Below are positions 15,680 to 23,597 of a DNA stretch of 39,573 nt, one piece after another. The notes below the pieces were generated by a model. It ran no database searches. It was not told where the DNA came from and worked only from the letters and a program-made list of their open reading frames with translations. Made by a program: the position numbers and the translations under genes. The first letter of the stretch is position 1, and each line of letters begins with the position of its first letter. The stretch is from an uncultured Bacteroidales bacterium. GTDB taxonomy: Bacteria > Bacteroidota > Bacteroidia > Bacteroidales > UBA932. The stretch spans positions 1-39,573 of the forward strand of contig CALCEJ010000144.1 in assembly GCA_937900465.1 (NCBI GenBank), read 5' to 3'.

Positions 15680-15708
15680 TATGATTTGAAAACTAATAAC
15701 TCAAAGAT

Positions 15709-16851
15709 ATGAAAACCAGAATCCAGGAAAAATTCAAGTCGCTCTACGGAGCAGAAGGCGAACTCTTTGCGTCCGCAGGACGAATCAATCTCATCGGCGA
15801 ACACACGGACTATAACGGCGGATACGTATTCCCCGGCGCAATCGACTGCGGAATCATCGCCGCAATCAAGCCAAACGGCACGGACCGCGTAAGGGCATAT
15901 TCCCTCGATTACGATGAGGCGGCAGAGTTCGGTCTACGCGAAGAGGATGCTCCTGAAGCCGCCTGGGCCCGCTATATATTCGGCGTATGCCGCGAGACCA
16001 TCAAGCGCGGCGGCAAGGTCGCAGGATTCGACACCGTGTTTGCCGGCGACGTTCCCCTCGGCGCCGGACTCAGCTCTTCCGCAGCGCTCGAAAGCACCTT
16101 CGCCTTCGCCCTTAACGAGCTTAACGGCAATGGTATTGACAAGTTCGAGCTTGCAAAGATAGGCCAGAGCACGGAGCACAACTACTGCGGCGTGAAGTGT
16201 GGCATAATGGACCAGTTCGCTTCCATCTTCGGAAAGAAGGGTTCCCTTATCCGCCTCAACTGCAAAACCCTGGAATACAAATACTTCCCCTTCGACCCCA
16301 AGGGCTACAGGCTCGTCCTTATCGACTCCTGCGTAAAGCACGAGCTCGCATCCAGCGCGTACAACAAGCGCCGCGCTTCCTGCGAGAACGCCGCCGCCGC
16401 AATCAGGAAGAATCACCCCGAGGTTGAATTCCTCTCTGACGCAAAGCGCGTATGGCTCGACGAAGTCCGTGAGGAGATTCCCGGCGAGGACTTCCTCCGC
16501 GCGGAGTATGTTATCGGCGAGGTCCAGAGGGTCCTTGACGTTTGCGACGCCCTTGAAAGGGGAGACTACGAGACCGTGGGCGAAATGATGTATCAGACCC
16601 ATTTCGGCCTTTCCCGCCTGTATGAGGTGAGCTGCGAGGAACTCGATTTCCTGAATAAGCTCGCACGAAAGATGGATGTCACCGGCTCCCGCGTGATGGG
16701 CGGTGGATTCGGAGGATGCACGATCAACCTCGTCAAGGAGGAACTCTATGAACCCTTCGTAAAAGCAGCGAAAGAGCAGTTCGAAGCGAAGTTCGGCCAC
16801 GCACCCAAGGTATATGACGTCGTGATCAGCGACGGAGCACGGAGACTCTAA
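15709..16851 (+). CDS. galK: Galactokinase
   Basis: This 380-residue GHMP kinase phosphorylates galactose at C1 in the Leloir pathway. GRINLIGEHTDYNGG (24-38) is the galactokinase signature, PLGAGLSSSAALE the ATP-binding GHMP motif, and MGGGFGGCTINLV the C-terminal motif. Normal length, cytosolic. It has its own promoter. Its stop is directly followed (0 nt gap) by the ATG of the large outer-membrane-type protein, so the two are almost certainly translated from one message, an unexpected partner for a sugar kinase. Confidence 0.97.
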   Translation: MKTRIQEKFKSLYGAEGELFASAGRINLIGEHTDYNGGYVFPGAIDCGIIAAIKPNGTDRVRAYSLDYDEAAEFGLREEDAPEAAWARYIFGVCRETIKRGGKVAGFDTVFAGDVPLGAGLSSSAALESTFAFALNELNGNGIDKFELAKIGQSTEHNYCGVKCGIMDQFASIFGKKGSLIRLNCKTLEYKYFPFDPKGYRLVLIDSCVKHELASSAYNKRRASCENAAAAIRKNHPEVEFLSDAKRVWLDEVREEIPGEDFLRAEYVIGEVQRVLDVCDALERGDYETVGEMMYQTHFGLSRLYEVSCEELDFLNKLARKMDVTGSRVMGGGFGGCTINLVKEELYEPFVKAAKEQFEAKFGHAPKVYDVVISDGARRL

Positions 16852-19800
16852 ATGAAAAAGACAGCATTAATCATAGTGCTTGCGCTGGTGCCCATCGTGG
16901 CGTCGGCGCAATTTGCAACACTCGGGGAGGAGAGGGCGAGGATAAAGTGGCAGGAAACCTCTACGAAGGACTATCGTGTAATCTATCCGGTGGGCCTCGA
17001 CTCGCTTGGGACGGTTTACGCCAAGTATCTCCAGTACTACAATGTTCCCGTTTCGCTTAGCGCCGGCTTCCGGCCCAACGAGATGTACCGGAGAAGGATG
17101 CCCGTAATCCTGCACCCTTATGGCGCAGAGGCGAACGGGGCGGTAGTATGGGCCCCGAGACGGATGGCCCTCTTTACCCTTCCGGATGCTTACGGCTATC
17201 TTCCGCCCGTTCCGTGGGAGAAAATCCTCTCCATCCACGAGAACCGCCACGTAGCCCAGATGCAGTTCTCCCGTGACGGCGCCTGGGGGGATCTGTGGTG
17301 GTTCGGAGGCGAGTTCCCGCTCCTTATGGTTGATGCCTTTTATGCAAATGCCGGAATCGTTGAAGGAGATGCCGTCGTCGCGGAGACGGGGCTCACCACA
17401 TCCGGCCGCGGCCGTACCGGCGACTTCCTCGAGTACATCCGGATGAGCTACAAGGAAGGCGACTGGCGGAACTGGTACCGCTGGCGCTACGGCTCATTCA
17501 AGCGCTATACCCCGGATTACTACAAGGTGGGCTATATGACCGTCGCGGGAATGCGCTACACCTACGACGACCCTATGTTTATGGACCATTACCTCCATAG
17601 CCTCCAAAAGCCCTTCAAGGGTATGCTGGGCCTGCAGCGTACGGTAAAAAAGGACAGCGGGGTAAAGTTCAGGAAAGCCTGGAAGGCGATAGCGAAGGAC
17701 TTCGCGGATGTATGGGCGGCGGAAGATTCCCTTCGCGGGCCCATCTTCGAAACCGAGCAGTTCACCACCGTCGAGCCCCCCCGGTTCTACGGAATCTACC
17801 GCGGCAGCGTCGCCCCGGGAAACGGGAAGATTTATGCCGTGCGCTCGTCGATGGATAAGGCTCCGACGCTCGTGAGCATCGACCGGGACGGAAATGAGAA
17901 CACGATCCGCCCCTTCGCGGGCGAAAGCTCACTGGCCTTCTCCCAGCTTACCGGAAAGCTCTATTTCTCTGAGTCCATCGCGGACATCCGCTACACGCTG
18001 GAAGGGGCCTCGCGCATCCGCGCCGTGGACCCCGAGGGAGGAAAAATCGAGGACCTTACCACTGAGGGGCGTTTTTTCAACCCTTCCGTCTCCGAAGACG
18101 GAACCCTCCTTGCCGCCGTGGAATCGCCTTCCGACGGCAGCTCCCGCGTCGTTGTCTTTGACCTCCGGAGCGGAAAGCAGATCCATAGCGCAAAGGCCCC
18201 GGACGGGCTCCGCCTAACGGAAACGGCCATCATCGGCGACAGTATTTATATGAGCGGGGTCTGTGACGAAGGGACCGGTATCTGGAAAACTCCCCTTTCC
18301 GCCCCCGGCGCCCTATCTCCCGTCATTAAGCCCATCTCCGTGAAAATCAGGACCTTCCGCACGAGCGGAACCCGTCTCCTTTTCACTGCAGACCTTAGCG
18401 GAATCAACGAAATCTATTCCCTTGATACCGTAAGCGGCGAGACCCTCCGCCTTACGACAACCCCCTACGGCGCCTCCGATCCCGTTATTTTCGAGGGAAG
18501 ACTCTATTTCAGCGCCCTTACTCCCAAGGGAAAGCTCGTGAGCAGCAGCGAGGAAATCGCCGCCGCCGCAGATTTCACCAAACCCCACACCTACGTCATA
18601 GCGGACGAACTCTCCCGCCAGGAGCAGTTCCTGCTTGAGAACGCTGACCTTCCTGAGCCCGAAATCGTGAAGGTCAAGGCCCATCACGCCCTTCCCACGA
18701 TCCATTCCTGGTTCCCCTTTGCATACAATTATGACAACTATGTCGTGAACCCGACCAAAAGCCTGAGTGAAAGGACCGCCCTCGGACTTACCGCTTTCTA
18801 TCAGAACTACACGGGGAACCTTTACGGATATGCGTCGGTACAGGCGAACCGTGATCCGGGGACTGAACGCAAGTGGACCGGCGGAGCCAGCCTTATGATG
18901 ACCTACGCCGGCTTCAAGCCCGTATTTACCGGAAAAATCACCGTCGGGACCCGTCGTGAGGCCGTCCTGTCGGAGATTGTGAATCAGGTCACGAATGCCA
19001 CCGAAGGGATCGACATCGGCTACACGTCCCCGGACGAAGGGTATGTGAATGTAGGTAAAGTTCCATACATCGGCGGATACATCGGCGTCTCCTATCCGAT
19101 GAATCTTTCTTCCGGCGGATGGGCAAGGACAATCGTTCCCTCACTCCGGCTGGATATGTCCAATGATATCATCTCCAGCAGGTATATCGTTGTCAGCAAG
19201 GGCGAAGACAGGAAACTGACTCCCGTCGGTTACGGCGGCACGGGTCTGTACGCCTCTCCCTCTGTGAGAGCGACTCTGAATATAGCTGCAGAGACGGCGC
19301 GCTCCTGCCCCAGCGCGAGGCTCCTTCCGGAACGTGGGGTCGGAGGTAACGTGGGCGCAAGTTATATGCACGGAGACGGGACGGCCTCCGTATATGGAAA
19401 CCTGTATGGATACCTCCCGGGAATTCTCAGCAATCACGGCATAAAGCTCTCCGGAACCTACCGCTACAAGTGGTTTGATCCAATGATAGGCAATCTTGTG
19501 AACTTCTGGTCTGAGGAGGCGGTTAATCTCACGCCCCGCGGCTTTACGGACGGGGCTTCGGCAGGATATCTCCTGATGTACCTTCCCTCGGTCACACTCC
19601 TCGGCGCGGATTACGCATTCCCGCTTTGGGCTATGGACTTTGCCGTCTTCCCGGGAATGTATCTGAAGAATCTCGAACTGGATATTTTCGGGGACTGTCT
19701 TTTCGCGGGAGACCACAACCTTTACAGTGCGGGCGCGGACCTTAGCCTCAGGTTTGGAAAACTGCTGGTTATGCAGGATTTCAGCATCGGAGTGAGGGTA

Positions 19801-19893
19801 ACCTACAACGGAGGCTCCCTCTATGACAAATTCCTCTCCGCCGCCTATAAATCCCCGGTCCACGTCAAATTGATCTCAAGCCTTAGTTTCTAG
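16852..19893 (+). CDS. Surface metallopeptidase-propeller-barrel protein, paralogue 1
   Basis: A 1013-residue protein with a signal peptide (cleavage near SAQ, residue 20). Residues 21-300 look like a gluzincin-type zinc peptidase: HENRH at 129-133 (HExxH) and a downstream EGDAVVAE with Glu171 as likely third ligand, plus a conserved YTPDYYKVGYMTVAG segment. About 310-600 shows repeating short beta units (IYAVRSS, LYFSES, IYSLDTVSGE, LYFSAL) like a TolB-type beta-propeller. From about 620 to the end there is alternating hydrophobic/aromatic beta sequence ending in Phe, typical of an outer-membrane barrel. All domain boundaries are estimates. It closely resembles the protein at 20516. Likely outer-membrane; the propeller and peptidase could lie outside or in the periplasm. 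Similar large proteins in Bacteroidota are mostly annotated as hypothetical. Substrate unknown. Confidence 0.8.
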   Translation: MKKTALIIVLALVPIVASAQFATLGEERARIKWQETSTKDYRVIYPVGLDSLGTVYAKYLQYYNVPVSLSAGFRPNEMYRRRMPVILHPYGAEANGAVVWAPRRMALFTLPDAYGYLPPVPWEKILSIHENRHVAQMQFSRDGAWGDLWWFGGEFPLLMVDAFYANAGIVEGDAVVAETGLTTSGRGRTGDFLEYIRMSYKEGDWRNWYRWRYGSFKRYTPDYYKVGYMTVAGMRYTYDDPMFMDHYLHSLQKPFKGMLGLQRTVKKDSGVKFRKAWKAIAKDFADVWAAEDSLRGPIFETEQFTTVEPPRFYGIYRGSVAPGNGKIYAVRSSMDKAPTLVSIDRDGNENTIRPFAGESSLAFSQLTGKLYFSESIADIRYTLEGASRIRAVDPEGGKIEDLTTEGRFFNPSVSEDGTLLAAVESPSDGSSRVVVFDLRSGKQIHSAKAPDGLRLTETAIIGDSIYMSGVCDEGTGIWKTPLSAPGALSPVIKPISVKIRTFRTSGTRLLFTADLSGINEIYSLDTVSGETLRLTTTPYGASDPVIFEGRLYFSALTPKGKLVSSSEEIAAAADFTKPHTYVIADELSRQEQFLLENADLPEPEIVKVKAHHALPTIHSWFPFAYNYDNYVVNPTKSLSERTALGLTAFYQNYTGNLYGYASVQANRDPGTERKWTGGASLMMTYAGFKPVFTGKITVGTRREAVLSEIVNQVTNATEGIDIGYTSPDEGYVNVGKVPYIGGYIGVSYPMNLSSGGWARTIVPSLRLDMSNDIISSRYIVVSKGEDRKLTPVGYGGTGLYASPSVRATLNIAAETARSCPSARLLPERGVGGNVGASYMHGDGTASVYGNLYGYLPGILSNHGIKLSGTYRYKWFDPMIGNLVNFWSEEAVNLTPRGFTDGASAGYLLMYLPSVTLLGADYAFPLWAMDFAVFPGMYLKNLELDIFGDCLFAGDHNLYSAGADLSLRFGKLLVMQDFSIGVRVTYNGGSLYDKFLSAAYKSPVHVKLISSLSF

Positions 19894-19899
19894 CCTATT

Positions 19900-20514
19900 A
19901 TGTCTGTCCTCCAGTGCCCCCGGTGCGGTGAATCCCACAACGTTGAGACCTTCACCAGCGTAAACACCGCCAAAGACCCCGACCTTAAGGCCCGGGTGAA
20001 GGACGGCTCGCTGTTCGTGTGGGAATGCCCCCACTGCGGGGCGAAGAACCTCATAAAAGGCGAACTTCTCTATCACGATCCGGAGGAAAAGCTGATGGTC
20101 TGGCTCCTCCCGGAAGGGGCGAGGCCGCCGGGTGCCGTGGAGGAAGCGGTAAAGCAGCTCGAAGGCTATACCCTCCGCCGCGTTGCGGACGCCGGAAGCC
20201 TTATAGAGAAGGTAAACATCCACGAAGCGGGGCTGGACGATGTCACGGTAGAGATGCTTAAGATGGTGACACGTACGGAGATGTCGGAGAAAACCCCGGC
20301 TGTCCAGGATGTCCCGATGAAATTCTTCCGCCTTGACGGTCCGGACAACGACATTATCCTCTCATTCCCCCTCGACGGGTCCCTGCAGGCAGTAACCGTC
20401 GGATTCAACGTCTATGAGGACTGCAGGTCCATCCTCTCACGCAACCCCTCCATCGCCCCGGCCCCCGGCTTCGCCGTCGTGGACTCCGCGTGGATAGAAA
20501 GTTTTTTCAAATAG
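19900..20514 (+). CDS. CpXC domain protein
   Basis: A 204-residue protein without a signal peptide, so probably cytosolic. CPRC (6-9) and CPHC (43-46) form a zinc-ribbon pair spaced as in the CpXC domain family, followed by an LLYHDPEEKLMVWLLPE segment also typical of the family. The C-terminal half (about 90-204) has no motif I recognise. CpXC proteins have no firmly known function. It starts 6 nt after paralogue 1 and ends 1 nt before paralogue 2, so it is embedded in their operon. No Shine-Dalgarno sequence. Confidence 0.85.
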   Translation: MSVLQCPRCGESHNVETFTSVNTAKDPDLKARVKDGSLFVWECPHCGAKNLIKGELLYHDPEEKLMVWLLPEGARPPGAVEEAVKQLEGYTLRRVADAGSLIEKVNIHEAGLDDVTVEMLKMVTRTEMSEKTPAVQDVPMKFFRLDGPDNDIILSFPLDGSLQAVTVGFNVYEDCRSILSRNPSIAPAPGFAVVDSAWIESFFK

Positions 20515-20515
20515 T

Positions 20516-23500
20516 ATGAGACCGACGTTCTTAAGATGTGCCCTGATTATTAGTACCTTACTGGCCCCAATAGGCGCCAGGGCACAGTTCTTCTCTCAGG
20601 GGGAGGATCCGGGGAGGCTTCGCTGGTATAGGATTGAAACGCCGAACTATCAGATAATATATCCCGAAGGAACGGATTCCCTCGCGAGGGTTTATGGATC
20701 TTCGCTCGAGTACTGGCGCGAGGCGACGGGAAGGTCCATCGGCGCGATGCCGAACGAGTTTTCCAAGAAAAAGATTCCCGTCGTCCTCCACACTCACTAC
20801 ACATATCCTAATGCTTCGATGTTCTGGGCCCCGCGGAGGATGGATATCTTCACTGTTCCGGATCCGTACGGGGCGGACCCTACTCCCTGGGAAACAATCC
20901 TTACAACTCACGAGCCCCGTCACGCGAGTCAGCTCCAGGCCGGCTACCGCGGAATCTGGAAGCCCTTGAACTGGATTCTCGGGGAAATGTGGCCGGCGGC
21001 AGTATGGTCGCTATTCCCGTCCCAGGCACTGTCAGAAGGCGACGCCGTCGTATTCGAGACGGCCGTTACCGGAGGATCCCGCGCGAGGACGGCGGATTTT
21101 CTGAACTACTACGACGTCGCCCTTTCCGCCGGTGAGCGGAGGAGCTGGTATGAGTGGCGCTACGGCTCATTCCGCCGCTACACTCCTGACTACTACAAAG
21201 TGGGCTATATGACAGTCGCCGGTCTCCGTGTCTTCTACGATGACCCCCTGTTTATGAAGGAGTATTTCGACCACATCATAGCCCATCCCTTCTCCTTCTT
21301 CAACCTCCAAAAGCAAGTCCGCCGGGCAAGCGGAAAGAAATTCCTGCCGGCGTTTGACGATATCCAGGACCGTTTCCACGAAATCTGGGAGGCCGATGCC
21401 GCCGCCCGCGCCCCCTTCCTCGAATCCGAGCGCCTTACCCCCGCGCAGCGCTATTCAACGGACTACGAATCCCCTCTTTCCATCGACGGGTCCATATACG
21501 CGATAAAGCGCGGCCTTGCGGAACCCCCGTGCCTTATCCGCATCTCGCCGGAGGGAATGGAGCAGAGGCTCGCCGCATATCCTTCCACGGCAAGTTCGCT
21601 TTATTATGACGAAAACCTTGGAAGGCTGTACTGGAGTGAAAATGTTCCGGATCCAAGATGGTCTCTCGGAGGAACTTCGAGAATCTGCTATTACGATATA
21701 AAACAAGGAAAAACACGGGAGCTGACACGCTCCGGAAGGCTGTTCAATCCCCACCCCTCCGCCGACGGCAGGACAGTCGTCGCGGCGGAGTATCCCGTAA
21801 CGGGAGGCTCTTCCCTTGTTGTCATATCCGCAGAAGACGGCACGGTTCTTCGCAGGACTCCCGCCCCTGCCGGGGTGCAGCTGACGGAAATCGTGTGGCT
21901 TGGGGATGAGATGTTCGCCATCGCGCTCTCTGACGGCGGGTACGGGATACTGGACGCGTCCACAATGGACTGCGCGCTTCCCTTTTCGGTCCAGAAGGTT
22001 GTGAATCTTCGCACCGCCGGAGAAGGTCTTCTTGAATTCGTTTCCGACCGCACGGGGAAAAACGAACTCTACACGTTTAATCCTGTGACCGGGGAGGTCT
22101 TTCAGGAAACGTCTTTCCGTTTCGGCGCAACGGATTTTGCGGCTTCCGGAGCGGAGACGCTCTGCGTTATCCAGGAAACGGACGGCAAAGCGATTCATCG
22201 ACTGGGCTCATCCTCCCTCCTCCATCGCCCTGTCTCCTTCACTGACGTCCACTCCTACCCAGTCGAGGACGCCCTCTCGCGCCAGGAAGAGGAATTGTCA
22301 CGGCCGAGGGAGGCCCTGCCTACAGAGGGGTCATATCCACTGCTGCGAATATCAGAGCCCGTACGGTACCGGAAGCTGCCGCACCTTATGCATTTCCATT
22401 CGTGGGCCCCGATATTCTTTGATTATGACGAGGTGAGTTCCCTTTCGGGGGATTTGTTCTTCAATGCCGTATCTCCCGGTTTGACCGGGCTGTTCCAGAA
22501 TACACTTGGGACCTCTGAGGGTTTTCTTGGTTATTCCGCATATCCTTCCGGGGGGAAATGGTACCACGACCTCCGCGGAAAGATAACCTACAAGGGGCTC
22601 TATCCCGTGATAGAGGCCTCCGGCTATGTAAGCACATACAGTTCCTGGCAGTACCGCTACTATGAAGTGGAGGACGGGGAGAGGACCCTCGCCGGAACAA
22701 ACGCCTCGAAGACCGGAGGGCCGGCCGCCCGCGGAGACGTTTCCGTCTATATTCCCCTTTCTTTTTCCCGCAGCGGCATCCATCGCGGAATCATCCCCCG
22801 GATTTCATACACGCTGACGAACAGCTGGTTTAACACCGGAACGGTCACGCTCCGCCGTCCGGAAGGTTTCTCGGGTCCGCTTGGATTCTCCGGATATACG
22901 GAAGGGAAGTATAAGATAATGCAGGCTGTGACGGCTTCTTTAAGGGCATACAGTATGCTCGGAAGGGCTCCCAGTCAGACCTATCCGCGATGGGGGATCG
23001 GAGCGGAAGCGGGCTTCAGGATGCGCCCGGGGATAACTGGGATTTATGCGCCGGATGCGTATGGCTATCTGTATGGGTACCTTCCGGGGTTTACTCCCGT
23101 ACAGGGGCTCAGGCTTTCGGCGATGTCCCAATTCGAATTCCGCGAAGGGAGCGTCTTCGGGGAGAATGTGGTAAATACGATACCAAGGGGAATCCCCGGC
23201 GTAGCCTCTTATGTCGCAATGTACAGCACCTCACAGGTAAAGTTTACGGCAGATTATGCAATTCCGGTCTATGTGGGGGATATTTCGCTGCTGAGCCCGG
23301 TGGCTTACATCAAGAATTTCCTCCTTATTCCCCACGTGGACTTTTCCATTCTTGGCGGAGGAAATCTCGCCGGAATGAATCTTTTCAGCGCAGGGGCGGA
23401 TATAACGGCCGGCCTTGCGAACCTCGCGTGGTTCCCGTTTGACTGCTCCGTGGGCGTTTCCTTAAATTACATCGGCGGCTCCGCCTTCCAGGCGTTCGAG

Positions 23501-23575
23501 GCGGACGGCTTTACCCCAACCGGAACGATTGGGGACCGTCTCAGCGCATCGCTTGTTTTCTCAATGGACATCTAG
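20516..23575 (+). CDS. Surface metallopeptidase-propeller-barrel protein, paralogue 2
   Basis: A 1019-residue paralogue of the protein at 16852, with the same architecture: signal peptide (about 1-24, ending ARAQ), HEPRH at 132-136, EGDAVVFE with Glu174, the RYTPDYYKVGYMTVAG segment, a propeller-like middle (about 310-600) and a barrel-like C-terminus. The spacing from the second His to the Glu is 38 residues in both copies, which supports a conserved zinc site. Sequence identity is moderate, strongest in the N-terminal domain, so the duplication is probably old. The N-terminal WAPRRMDIFT and WRYGSFRRYTPDYY segments are nearly the same in both. It ends 22 bp before the convergent MscS-family gene; I see no clear terminator between them. 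Confidence 0.8.
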   Translation: MRPTFLRCALIISTLLAPIGARAQFFSQGEDPGRLRWYRIETPNYQIIYPEGTDSLARVYGSSLEYWREATGRSIGAMPNEFSKKKIPVVLHTHYTYPNASMFWAPRRMDIFTVPDPYGADPTPWETILTTHEPRHASQLQAGYRGIWKPLNWILGEMWPAAVWSLFPSQALSEGDAVVFETAVTGGSRARTADFLNYYDVALSAGERRSWYEWRYGSFRRYTPDYYKVGYMTVAGLRVFYDDPLFMKEYFDHIIAHPFSFFNLQKQVRRASGKKFLPAFDDIQDRFHEIWEADAAARAPFLESERLTPAQRYSTDYESPLSIDGSIYAIKRGLAEPPCLIRISPEGMEQRLAAYPSTASSLYYDENLGRLYWSENVPDPRWSLGGTSRICYYDIKQGKTRELTRSGRLFNPHPSADGRTVVAAEYPVTGGSSLVVISAEDGTVLRRTPAPAGVQLTEIVWLGDEMFAIALSDGGYGILDASTMDCALPFSVQKVVNLRTAGEGLLEFVSDRTGKNELYTFNPVTGEVFQETSFRFGATDFAASGAETLCVIQETDGKAIHRLGSSSLLHRPVSFTDVHSYPVEDALSRQEEELSRPREALPTEGSYPLLRISEPVRYRKLPHLMHFHSWAPIFFDYDEVSSLSGDLFFNAVSPGLTGLFQNTLGTSEGFLGYSAYPSGGKWYHDLRGKITYKGLYPVIEASGYVSTYSSWQYRYYEVEDGERTLAGTNASKTGGPAARGDVSVYIPLSFSRSGIHRGIIPRISYTLTNSWFNTGTVTLRRPEGFSGPLGFSGYTEGKYKIMQAVTASLRAYSMLGRAPSQTYPRWGIGAEAGFRMRPGITGIYAPDAYGYLYGYLPGFTPVQGLRLSAMSQFEFREGSVFGENVVNTIPRGIPGVASYVAMYSTSQVKFTADYAIPVYVGDISLLSPVAYIKNFLLIPHVDFSILGGGNLAGMNLFSAGADITAGLANLAWFPFDCSVGVSLNYIGGSAFQAFEADGFTPTGTIGDRLSASLVFSMDI

Positions 23576-23597
23576 CCGAAGAGCCGGGCCTGTGTTG

